From an uncultured Bacteroides sp. (GTDB lineage Bacteria > Bacteroidota > Bacteroidia > Bacteroidales > Bacteroidaceae), in the NCBI RefSeq assembly GCF_958445495.1, contig NZ_CAUCSQ010000006.1, positions 62,001-126,000 of the forward strand: 64,000 nucleotides of DNA, written 5' to 3'. Positions 18,448-27,213 of this stretch are shown here, piece after piece. Position 1 is the first letter of the stretch, and every line of letters begins with the position of its first letter. The notes under the pieces were generated by a model. It did not search any database, had not been told where the DNA came from, and saw only the letters and a list, made by a program, of their open reading frames with translations. Both the position numbers and the translations under genes were made by a program.

Positions 18448-21300
18448 TCATTGCATCAACGCTTTTGCCACATGGACAAACTCGCCATTTTCCGCTATTC
18501 CTTCCATTATTAGAAAATAATTGCCCGGCTGGTCGGAAGTATAAAAAGAGAAAGATGCATCACCCCGTTCGTCCGCCGCCAACCTCGGACTCCAATAAAG
18601 AGTTGTACGCAAATCCGGAATTTCACTGCTTTTCCCGACCGGCGCACCATACTTGGGTGAATAGAACTCCACCGGTTGCTGATATCCCAAAGGATAGAAC
18701 GTGGCATTACTCATATTCCGCTGCCGGATATCATCATAATATTTTGACCACCATCCCAAACAACGGGAATCAAAACCGTCTTTTGTCGTTACGTTCAGAA
18801 TCGCAACTGTTTCCTGCTTCCGGGGAATATGACAATAAGCCTGGCATAAATCACGCCCGGTATTCAAATAGTATTTTTCACTCCATTTCAATGTTCCTCT
18901 TAGCAAGGCGTTCGCCTTATCCCGCCCGACATCTTTTACCAGGACCATATTCTCAATATCTCCGGGAGTAATCCAATTGACCAGGATATCCGGTTTACAG
19001 AAATTGTCATCCACAAACAATAATATCCTCTGGTTGCCGTAATAGACCATTTCTTCCACCAACTGCGAAGTCCGGGAGGAACTGCTTTCTATCGCATCTG
19101 ATTCATATCCGCTAAGCAATGAGGTATCTTGGACTGCCAGCAACGCATCCGCCTCCAACCGCGCCTGCATCGCTTCCGTATCTTCCGCCAATGTGGAAAC
19201 CGTCAGTCCTTGCGATTTCAGCAATGTACGCATATCTTTATAGCGGACTGTCTCTTTGTCCGTGAGCATATGATAATCACGGCTTCCCCACATGGGAGCT
19301 TTGACAACAATATCCTGCAACATAAAATGCAAATTGTCTAAACGGGTGATTAATTCCATGTCTTCTTTCAATACGCTGTGCACGGAATCGTCGTCCAACG
19401 GAGTTTGGGGATAAAGAGGCATGTTCCGGGGATAGTCTCTGTCAAAGAGTTCTATTTTTCCTGTTCTTTTTGCTTGCAGTTGAACGGCATTAATATGGAA
19501 GCCGCTGCCTTCGGCATAAGCAATGCTGTCAAAACAGAAATATCCGTCTTTGTCGGTTGAAACAAACCGGCGGAATCCTTTCAGCTTGCCTGTTCCGGAA
19601 ATGGAAACAAGATGTTCGTCATTCGACTTCGACAAAAAACCTCCGGCAGCGACCGCGCGCCCCCGTATCGCCATTTCCGTGTGTTTTTCCAACACAGGCA
19701 TTTTATATTTGCCTTGGATAACTTCCGGCAGTTCATACCGTCGCCATCCTTGTGTCAACATAAGTAAGTCCAGGCTGGTCCTGGCTGCAGAATTTCCTTT
19801 TCTAAAATAGAATCCGGGAGATTTTATGGTTCCTTTCAGTTCGGATGTCAGCAATAAATGAGAAAAAATATCATAGCAGGAATCAACTGCCGCAAACTTG
19901 CCGTCAACCACCGATACCGAATAGACTCCTTTTAAAGGTTGCCCGTTAAAATCCCGAAGATTGACATTCACTGAAATTGCTTCCCGTTTCTGTGTCGGAG
20001 AACCGGCTACGGACAAATCACAAACCGTAGGAAGATAGGAATCGGAAAAGGCCAGGCGCTCACTTAATATCCGTCCTTCTTGGTTCAGCAATAAAAATTG
20101 GACAACGCCGGCCGGAAAATATTGCTTAGGAAACAAGTATTTTTTCTGGGGGTCTTTCCATTCTTCCGATACAACGACAATTCCGCGAACATGGGCTACC
20201 AGATAAAGGGGTTCGACCGGTGACTTCTCTACCGATAATAAAGAGACTCTGAAATTCTCGCGTTGCGTATCAACCCTCAAACCGTATAACGCCTTTGAAT
20301 CAACAGAAGGTAACTGAAATTCTTTGCTTTTTCCTAAAGCATCCGTACACTTAACCGTATAGGATTTGCCTGCTTCCGGAGTTAAAACAAATGTTCCCAT
20401 CCCTTCGTGAAGGGTACGGGCCGAAGCGAGCACTTCACCGGATTCATCCAAAATATCCATACTGACATCCACAGCATTTCCGGTATGCCCCATTGCCTTA
20501 AAAGCGACACGGCAGGCTTGGCCCGCCAACAAATACCCTCCTTCCGGATAGAACGTTACATCATAATCCTCATTTCGGGTACTTACCGGAAGAAACCGAC
20601 TATAGCTGTTGCCTACGGTATCTTTCATGGATAAGAGCCATGAGGAATTGCTTTTCCAATCGTTTTTCCCCCACTTGACTTCCACCCCGTCTTTCATTTC
20701 CGTCAATTCCAATTTTACAGCCGGCTTATTCTTTACCGACATATCAGCCCGGCAAAGTTGCAGCGGCTTATCTCCGGAAGCAAACGTTAACGTCATGTTT
20801 TGCGTCTTACCGTCACGTTCTGACAAGGCCCTCATATTCACTTTATTCCATGAAATGGAGATAACTCTTACAGGACGTCTGAAAATACATTCGTTCCCGT
20901 TTTTTAACATATAACGGGAATATGCGCGTAACGTATAATCGCCGTCAGGCAACTCTTTGGCTAAAGAAAGATAACCGTGGTAAATTCCGTTATCAGGACC
21001 TATTAACGCCTGCGATACAACAGAATCCAAAGGATTTGCCAGTTCCACGTATATGTATTTGCCATGCAAAGGCGTATGCAATGCAGCATCGACAATATAA
21101 GATCTGAACCACACTGTATCCCCAGCCATATATGTTCCTTTGTCAGTATGTAAATACACTTTTTCTTGTGGGAATATACTCAGTTGCGTCACAAAACGAT
21201 TCACCAGAGAATCTTTATCGAACTTTTCCGTTTGGCTGTATCCTTTTATTGCGCCTGTCACAGCCAGGCTCATTATCAACAAAAAACAAATTCTTTTCAT
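18448..21300 (-). CDS. Exported MG2 (alpha-2-macroglobulin-like) domain protein with a plug-like C-terminal domain
   Basis: 950 residues with a Sec signal (about 1-22, ending GYSQ). Residues about 45-150 are an MG2-type domain: QEKVYLHTDKGTYMAGDTVWF, DGDYTLRAYSRYML. Several further beta-sandwich stretches follow, then LLMLTQGWRRYELPE (about 520). Residues about 690-810 resemble a TonB-receptor plug (ILLFVDDNFCKPDILVNWITPGDIENMVLVKD). The closing region is another MG-like strand set (YTSDQPGNYFLIMEGI). No thioester motif (CxEQ) is present, so it is not a protease-trapping macroglobulin. Such proteins are common beside SusC/SusD loci, with unknown role. Its start overlaps the stop of the GLUG gene, so the two form one unit. 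Confidence 0.8.
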   Translation of the reverse strand: MKRICFLLIMSLAVTGAIKGYSQTEKFDKDSLVNRFVTQLSIFPQEKVYLHTDKGTYMAGDTVWFRSYIVDAALHTPLHGKYIYVELANPLDSVVSQALIGPDNGIYHGYLSLAKELPDGDYTLRAYSRYMLKNGNECIFRRPVRVISISWNKVNMRALSERDGKTQNMTLTFASGDKPLQLCRADMSVKNKPAVKLELTEMKDGVEVKWGKNDWKSNSSWLLSMKDTVGNSYSRFLPVSTRNEDYDVTFYPEGGYLLAGQACRVAFKAMGHTGNAVDVSMDILDESGEVLASARTLHEGMGTFVLTPEAGKSYTVKCTDALGKSKEFQLPSVDSKALYGLRVDTQRENFRVSLLSVEKSPVEPLYLVAHVRGIVVVSEEWKDPQKKYLFPKQYFPAGVVQFLLLNQEGRILSERLAFSDSYLPTVCDLSVAGSPTQKREAISVNVNLRDFNGQPLKGVYSVSVVDGKFAAVDSCYDIFSHLLLTSELKGTIKSPGFYFRKGNSAARTSLDLLMLTQGWRRYELPEVIQGKYKMPVLEKHTEMAIRGRAVAAGGFLSKSNDEHLVSISGTGKLKGFRRFVSTDKDGYFCFDSIAYAEGSGFHINAVQLQAKRTGKIELFDRDYPRNMPLYPQTPLDDDSVHSVLKEDMELITRLDNLHFMLQDIVVKAPMWGSRDYHMLTDKETVRYKDMRTLLKSQGLTVSTLAEDTEAMQARLEADALLAVQDTSLLSGYESDAIESSSSRTSQLVEEMVYYGNQRILLFVDDNFCKPDILVNWITPGDIENMVLVKDVGRDKANALLRGTLKWSEKYYLNTGRDLCQAYCHIPRKQETVAILNVTTKDGFDSRCLGWWSKYYDDIRQRNMSNATFYPLGYQQPVEFYSPKYGAPVGKSSEIPDLRTTLYWSPRLAADERGDASFSFYTSDQPGNYFLIMEGIAENGEFVHVAKALMQ

Positions 21301-22595
21301 TATATATCATTCGTTTGGTTTACAAAAACAGGGAATCCGTTATTCACTCCTTTTTTGTCCCGGCTCCATCGGGAAAACACATCTTTTCTGTCTGCCCACT
21401 GATTTAACAATTCTACGAATTCTTCCTGTTTCATCTCGGCATCACTGAAATATCTGAAAGACTCAGGTATCTTCATTGTTCCATACATAATTTTACTCCA
21501 TACATCCGAACGGATTTTACTTCCTTCAAAACGGGGCCGCTTTATATCGGTCAGATTACAGGATTCCTCACTCCAGTAACAAGCGGCGCCGTCGCGCTCG
21601 ATACGGTCTATTGTCGGTATGGTTATTTTTTCCGGATTGGCAAAATACGCATATACTCCTACCAATCCGTCAGTCACAACAGGATATTCGGTATGAATCT
21701 TTCCGGAACTATAATTATTGGCAAATACGACTTTCCATGTGGAAATCTGGATGGGATGCAGGCTTATGTGTCCGGCAATGCCGCCCGCCACATCTCTTGC
21801 CATAATCTTTCCCGTATTATAGCAATTAGCCACGGTATCATTAGGAAGTTCTTTCAATCCCGTATTTTCTACAGACTTCTGATAAGGTTCGGTAAACTCG
21901 CCTATGATACCTCCTACATGCTCATAACGCCCGATAACTTCTCCTCTATTGAAAGAATTATAAACGGAACCACCCTCAAAATAACCAATCAGCCCTCCCA
22001 CACAACGATGACCGTAGATTTTGCCGTAGTTACTACATCCGACTATACGATTCTGACCGAAAGAAAAACCGATAAGCCCTCCCGTGAAATTACGTTCACT
22101 CTCAATAACAGCTCCATTTGAACAATTCAGAATTTGAGTATTGCACGAGATATAACCTGCAAGGGCGCCAACGTAATTATAAGCAATGATATGGGAATAA
22201 CGGATATGGATGTTTTTTACCGTTGCTCTCTTCAAGCACCCAAAAAGACCTTGATGAAAAGTTTCGGAACCTGTTTTTATGAATAACCCGGAAATAGTAT
22301 GCCCGTTGCCATCAAAAGTTCCCTCGAAAGGTGTCTTTAACGTTCCAACCGGAATCCATGACTTCATTTTTGTCTGCCGGTTCCATTTCTGCCATCCGGT
22401 CGTATCATTCAGCCAGATATCTGCAGACAGTCTTACTACTTTTCCCCGATATGAATTTCCGCTATTTACCGATTTGGCAAAGGCTTTCAAATCTTCAACC
22501 GTAGAAATTATCAACGGGCTCTCTGTATATTGAGCTGCTTTTAGAACAGAAATAAAAGCCATACATATACTCAATATAATCAATCGTTTTTCCAT
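21300..22595 (-). CDS. Secreted GLUG-repeat protein
   Basis: 431 residues with a signal peptide (about 1-20, ISVLKA). Residues about 75-290 hold at least six GLUG-type repeats: GTFDGNGHTISGLFI, YVGALAGYI, FTGGLIGFS, CVGGLIGYF, HVGGIIGEF, VAGGIAGHI. These repeats build a right-handed beta-helix or solenoid typical of surface binding or adhesive proteins. The C-terminal 120 residues are not repetitive. No catalytic residues were recognised. It is the first gene of a two-gene unit with the MG2 protein and carries a candidate operator 139 bp upstream. Confidence 0.8.
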   Translation of the reverse strand: MEKRLIILSICMAFISVLKAAQYTESPLIISTVEDLKAFAKSVNSGNSYRGKVVRLSADIWLNDTTGWQKWNRQTKMKSWIPVGTLKTPFEGTFDGNGHTISGLFIKTGSETFHQGLFGCLKRATVKNIHIRYSHIIAYNYVGALAGYISCNTQILNCSNGAVIESERNFTGGLIGFSFGQNRIVGCSNYGKIYGHRCVGGLIGYFEGGSVYNSFNRGEVIGRYEHVGGIIGEFTEPYQKSVENTGLKELPNDTVANCYNTGKIMARDVAGGIAGHISLHPIQISTWKVVFANNYSSGKIHTEYPVVTDGLVGVYAYFANPEKITIPTIDRIERDGAACYWSEESCNLTDIKRPRFEGSKIRSDVWSKIMYGTMKIPESFRYFSDAEMKQEEFVELLNQWADRKDVFSRWSRDKKGVNNGFPVFVNQTNDI

Positions 22596-22734
22596 TTACT
22601 ATAAAATTAAGATTCGTACTCGTATATCCAAAGACAAAATTGAGATTTTTTAAAAGAAACGGAGTACAAGAATCAACCAAATGAGTTTAAAATTAAAGCA
22701 ACAGTCAAATAATCTATCCAACCTATCGCCGTTA

Positions 22735-22770
22735 GTCTGAAAATCATTCATAAAGTCCGAAAAACAATAA
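22735..22770 (-). promoter_or_regulatory. Candidate regulator-binding direct repeats upstream of GLUG/MG2 unit
   Basis: On the minus strand the proximal copy TGAATGATTTTCAGAC (22750-22735) is identical over 16 bases to the proximal copy before the CBM/GH43 genes (27067-27082). A degenerate copy TTATTGTTTTTCGGAC (22770-22755, 12/16) lies exactly 20 bp upstream. The distance to the GLUG start codon is 139 bp. A possible -7 box TGTCTTTG lies at 22636-22629. The rest of 22596-22881 holds only the small hairpin listed next. Confidence 0.6.
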
Positions 22771-22823
22771 TATTTCAATTCTTAATCAAGTAACCGGCAT
22801 GTCTGTAGAACACGATAAATACC

Positions 22824-22848
22824 AGTTATATTTTATCCATATAACTGA
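22824..22848. terminator. AT-rich hairpin after the hybrid regulator gene
   Basis: CAGTTATAT and ATATAACTG form a perfect 9-bp stem with a 7-base loop, 34 bp beyond the stop codon of the hybrid sensor gene. No clear U tract follows on the minus strand, so it could instead be a processing or protein-binding site. Confidence 0.3.
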
Positions 22849-22881
22849 TATCCGAAGCAAACCATACAATTTTAGATTCAT

Positions 22882-25800
22882 TTATTTTTTAGTATCGACT
22901 TTCTGATACTCTTTAGGAGTTACTCCAAACTCCTCTTTGAAACAAGTCGAAAAATATTTCGGATTGGAAAATCCGCAAGCGTATGCCACTTCCGAAACGG
23001 AAACCGATTTATTTTTCAACATTTTCACTCCTTGTTTCAAACGGACATTCCGGATAAATTCCACCGGAGACAACCCCACGATAGCTTTTGTCTTCCGGTA
23101 AAGAGAAGATTTAGACATTGCCAGAGCATCGGCCAACTGGACAACATCGAATGTGGGCGAAGACAAATTTTCCTGTATGGCTTCTATCACTTTTCTCAAA
23201 AATTCCTTATCAATATCAGTGGTATCCAACAAATTGAAGTTTATCTCTTCTATATCGGTACGGAACTCTTCCTGCTTGCTCTTCTTATCTGTCAGGAAAT
23301 TATCAATGCGCGCTTCAAGCACCTTTAATTCAAAAGGTTTCGAGATGTATGCATTAGCTCCGGCATTATAACATTCAATACGGTCTTCCGCCGTATTTTT
23401 CGCAGTTAGCAGAATAATAGGTATATGGCTTGTTTCCAAATTCCCCTTGATGATGCGGCATAATTCCAGACCGTCCATCTCCGGCATCATAATGTCGCTT
23501 ATAATGATATCGACTTCATTATCATTCATCAGTTCCAAAGCTTCCACGCCATTCTTAGCCATCACCACATGATAGTGCCTGGACAAAATACGTTCCATTA
23601 AATATAACAGTTCTTCATTGTCTTCGACCAGCAGAAGCCGAATATCGCTTACGGCGGCATCTGCCATTTCTCCTTCCATCTGTTCCCAATCCAGAATATT
23701 ACTCTCCGCATTCACATCGCAGGTTCCATTTTCATTTATCTGTTCTTGGGATGACTCTATTTCATTTTCCGTATAACTGTCTTTATCAATCGGAATAATT
23801 ACCGTAAATGAGGTTCCTTTTCCGACTTCACTTTCCACGTCAATCGTTCCATGATGCAACTCTAGCAAATCTTTTGCAAGCGAAAGGCCGATGCCGTTGG
23901 TTTCACTTGTCCTCCAATGCCGGCTTGTATAAAACCTCGTAAATATCTTATCCAAATCTTCCGCAGCGATTCCCCGCCCGGTGTCGCTGACTATAATAGA
24001 CAGATAGGTATGGCATTCTTGTGAGAAAGTAGATAAAGCTATTTTTATTTTCCCGCCTTCTTCCGTATATTTATATGCATTGGATAAAAGGTTAGAGACT
24101 ACTTTGTCTATCTTGTCCGCGTCAAAATATCCCTGTACCGTGTCCTCTTCCGGCTCAAAGGCGAAGGCTATTTTCTTCTTCTGAATCAATGGCATAAAAT
24201 TGGAATTGCAAACACTACGTACCAAAGAGACCACATCTCCCGCAGCGACTTTCAGTTTCATGTTTCCACTCTCGACCTTACGGAAATCAAGAATTTGCTG
24301 CAACAGCCTTTTCAATCGGTTCACATTGGCGCGAATCATTTCAAACTGTGGAATCTTATTCTTGTATGTAATTTCCGCATCGTCAATTAAACAAGTGATA
24401 ATAGTAAGCGGAGTAAGAAGGTCATGAGAAATATTCGTAAAATAGCGCAATTTTGCCTGAACCAATTCTTCCGATTTTTCCTTTTCTATTTGAACGATTC
24501 TCAATTCGTGACGCAGTTGCATCCGCCGCTTCGTTCTGTAATAGAAAGAATAACAGAGCAATAAGACAAATATAAAATAAGCTGTATAAGCCCACCAGGT
24601 TTCGTAGAAGGCCGGAGCTTTCTTTACCTTTATTTTGGTTACAAGGCTACTCCATAACCCATTTACATCCGTGGCTTTTACACAAAAGGAACGTTCTCCT
24701 TTGGGAAGCCGGTTATAATAAGCGAACTGGCGTCCATCCTTTATATATACCCAATCTTTATCTACGCCTTCCATTTTATAGGCATATTGAATCTTGGCCG
24801 GAAAACTGTAGTTCAAAGAAGAGAAGTCTATTTCAATATTCTGGTCTTCTGCATTCAGACTTAATGTCTGTTTGAGCAAATTAAAGCGTTCATTGGGCTT
24901 TCCTGTCAATAATGATTCATCTCCCATTTTTACATCTACAATATGTGTCCGTATCCTCTTCGGCTCATCGGCCAATTGCTTGTACGGAACAAATACGGCA
25001 ATACCCCTGTTCCCTCCATAAAACATTTCTCCTGCCGGGCTTTTAAAACAGGAATGCTTCGGGAAAGAATTTACAACGATATCCTCACCTGCCAGATAAG
25101 TAATCTGCCCTCCGGTCTTAGGGTCATACTCAATAATCCTCTTGTTTGTAGAAATCCAAAGATGCCCCGTATCGTCCGTCACCATATCCTGTACACCTTC
25201 GGTTAAAGTCGGGAATACATCCGAATAATCTTCAATTTCCTTGTTTTTTTGATTGTACAAAAAGACGTAACCTTCCTGGCTTCCCATCCAGATCCGTCCT
25301 TCCGTATCCGTACATAAATCTTCAATATTATCACTTATCAAGTGTCCCGACGCCGTATCAAATTTGACGATATTCTCTTTCTTAACCCTAAAATCTTCAG
25401 ACACGGTCAAACAAAATACGCCATTACGCCTGGTACTAACCCAGATATGTCCCGAATCATCTTCCACCAAACCTGTTATCTCTTTTTGAAGGAAACCTGT
25501 TTCTTTTAATATTCCGTGACTGCCGGCCGGTTTTACAAACAATCCCAGCGATGTTACAATCCAGATATTGCATTTTCTGTCTTCATAAAAAAATTGCGGA
25601 TTATTTCCCGCACCCTTTACATATTCCTGCAGGTTTATGGTAGAAACAAGCCGTATCTGCCCTTTCTCTTTTTTCAAAGTATAAATAACCGGCTGATAGG
25701 AAGGTCCAATCCATATTTCATCGTCCAAAGAGGAATATCCGATATAATTGACGGTCTCCATCCCCAACAAACCGCTCAAGCCCGGTATGTCCTTATACCA

Positions 25801-26958
25801 CACAATCTCATCGCTGTTTTTTTTATAAATTCCCAACCCTAAACGATTCTGGTTGATCCAGATGTCATCTTCCTTATCTTTATAAATGGCCTGGATATTA
25901 GTCGTTAACCCTATTGTTTTCTTAATAGAGGCTAAAGGATAATTCTGAATAACCGGCTTGTCCATATTGATATAAGCTACTCCTTCATTAAAAGAGGCAA
26001 TCCATAGATTACCTGCCTTGTCTTTACATATTTCACTAAAGATATTATTCAGTTTTGAGGAGATATTGCTGATATCAATCATTTCCACCGAATTATCGAC
26101 TCTTTTCCGGATTGCATAAAGTCCGCGAGAACTGACTAACCACAGATATCCGTACTTATCATCCTGCTGAATACTGAAAAAAGTGCCGTTTGAGGATAAT
26201 TCTCCCGGTTTAACGCTCTTCACCGGTATATAAACCTGCTCATCTTTTTCTTCCGGATAAAATCTGTAAAGGCCCTCTCCCCAAGTACCTATCCAATGTT
26301 GTTTTTTATCATCCTGAAACACGCAAAACGGATTGTTTTCCTTCCCTAACTTCGGATATTTAACAAATGTATCTTTTGTCCGGTCATAACGAAAGATTCC
26401 TTTTCTCCAGAAAGTCACCCAAATATTATTATCCGAATCTTCATAAATGGAATTCACACTGGTAACCGGTAAAGAGCTGTCATATCTTTTACATACAGAG
26501 AAATCACTGGAACATCTATATAAAGCAATATAAGTCCCTACCCAGATATATCCTCTTGAATCAAAAAGAATTGAACGAATCTCCTGATCCTTCAATTCTT
26601 CATTATCTATGTGATAAATTTCATAGGTTTTCTTATTCAGGATATTCAATCCTTTCTTTGTTCCAATCAATACACGTTCCCACGAATCCGCAAGGCTCGT
26701 AATCTGGTTGTCCGTCAAAAGGTTCGGAGTCGTTTTTCCGGACCGGAAAGTCAACACGCGGTATCCGTCGTAACGGGACAACCCTTCGCGTGTGCCGAAC
26801 CACATAAAACCTTCGCGATCCTGAAAAATCCTCTGGACGGAATTGGAAGGCAACTGACCGCTCAAAGGAAGTACATCAACGGACAATTCCTGGGCAGTAA
26901 CGAAGCTCCATATTAAATATAAAAACAGAAATATAATACTCCTTTTCTTTATTTCCAT
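22882..26958 (-). CDS. Hybrid two-component system regulator (sensor kinase + response regulator + AraC DNA-binding domain)
   Basis: 1358 residues. After a signal peptide (about 1-22) the periplasmic part has repeated two-component propeller blades (REGFMWFGTREGLSRYDGY, GYIWVGTYIALYR, GHLWISTNKRIIEYD) to about residue 680, then a Y_Y_Y domain (YAYKMEGVDKDWVY). A membrane helix follows at about 788-807. The kinase has His845 in SHDLLTP, HATPase motifs NAYKYT, DTGRGI and GIGLSLA, then a receiver domain (about 1106-1220) with phospho-acceptor Asp1155 and an AraC-type helix-turn-helix (about 1255-1353, ending VTPKEYQKV). Such regulators bind an oligosaccharide in the periplasm and switch on their PUL. 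Paired repeats before three neighbouring transcription units are its likely targets. Confidence 0.97.
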   Translation of the reverse strand: MEIKKRSIIFLFLYLIWSFVTAQELSVDVLPLSGQLPSNSVQRIFQDREGFMWFGTREGLSRYDGYRVLTFRSGKTTPNLLTDNQITSLADSWERVLIGTKKGLNILNKKTYEIYHIDNEELKDQEIRSILFDSRGYIWVGTYIALYRCSSDFSVCKRYDSSLPVTSVNSIYEDSDNNIWVTFWRKGIFRYDRTKDTFVKYPKLGKENNPFCVFQDDKKQHWIGTWGEGLYRFYPEEKDEQVYIPVKSVKPGELSSNGTFFSIQQDDKYGYLWLVSSRGLYAIRKRVDNSVEMIDISNISSKLNNIFSEICKDKAGNLWIASFNEGVAYINMDKPVIQNYPLASIKKTIGLTTNIQAIYKDKEDDIWINQNRLGLGIYKKNSDEIVWYKDIPGLSGLLGMETVNYIGYSSLDDEIWIGPSYQPVIYTLKKEKGQIRLVSTINLQEYVKGAGNNPQFFYEDRKCNIWIVTSLGLFVKPAGSHGILKETGFLQKEITGLVEDDSGHIWVSTRRNGVFCLTVSEDFRVKKENIVKFDTASGHLISDNIEDLCTDTEGRIWMGSQEGYVFLYNQKNKEIEDYSDVFPTLTEGVQDMVTDDTGHLWISTNKRIIEYDPKTGGQITYLAGEDIVVNSFPKHSCFKSPAGEMFYGGNRGIAVFVPYKQLADEPKRIRTHIVDVKMGDESLLTGKPNERFNLLKQTLSLNAEDQNIEIDFSSLNYSFPAKIQYAYKMEGVDKDWVYIKDGRQFAYYNRLPKGERSFCVKATDVNGLWSSLVTKIKVKKAPAFYETWWAYTAYFIFVLLLCYSFYYRTKRRMQLRHELRIVQIEKEKSEELVQAKLRYFTNISHDLLTPLTIITCLIDDAEITYKNKIPQFEMIRANVNRLKRLLQQILDFRKVESGNMKLKVAAGDVVSLVRSVCNSNFMPLIQKKKIAFAFEPEEDTVQGYFDADKIDKVVSNLLSNAYKYTEEGGKIKIALSTFSQECHTYLSIIVSDTGRGIAAEDLDKIFTRFYTSRHWRTSETNGIGLSLAKDLLELHHGTIDVESEVGKGTSFTVIIPIDKDSYTENEIESSQEQINENGTCDVNAESNILDWEQMEGEMADAAVSDIRLLLVEDNEELLYLMERILSRHYHVVMAKNGVEALELMNDNEVDIIISDIMMPEMDGLELCRIIKGNLETSHIPIILLTAKNTAEDRIECYNAGANAYISKPFELKVLEARIDNFLTDKKSKQEEFRTDIEEINFNLLDTTDIDKEFLRKVIEAIQENLSSPTFDVVQLADALAMSKSSLYRKTKAIVGLSPVEFIRNVRLKQGVKMLKNKSVSVSEVAYACGFSNPKYFSTCFKEEFGVTPKEYQKVDTKK

Positions 26959-27042
26959 AGTATCCCATAATTTTTAGTACAATATTAAAGCAAAATATAT
27001 TTTCAAGCAAGCCATTTAAGATTAAATTGAAATGAAACGATG

Positions 27043-27083
27043 TTTATGAACGATTTTCAAACCTTTTGAATGATTTTCAGACC
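27043..27083 (+). promoter_or_regulatory. Candidate regulator-binding direct repeats between regulator and CBM/GH43 genes
   Basis: TGAACGATTTTCAAAC (27047-27062) and TGAATGATTTTCAGAC (27067-27082) are direct repeats 20 bp apart (14/16 identical). The second copy is identical to the site at 22750-22735. The next start codon (27214) is 131 bp away. A possible but imperfect -7 box (CAACTTTG) lies near 27167-27174. The rest of 26959-27213 is AT-rich with nothing else recognised. Confidence 0.6.
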
Positions 27084-27213
27084 TCCTAAAATACCAATAA
27101 AAACGGCTAATTTAAAATTATACGTATTTGATTAATTCAAGGACTTTTATAATAAATAGTTTCTGCAACTTTGCATACGAGAAAAACAGAATAATCATTT
27201 ATATTTTTATATC

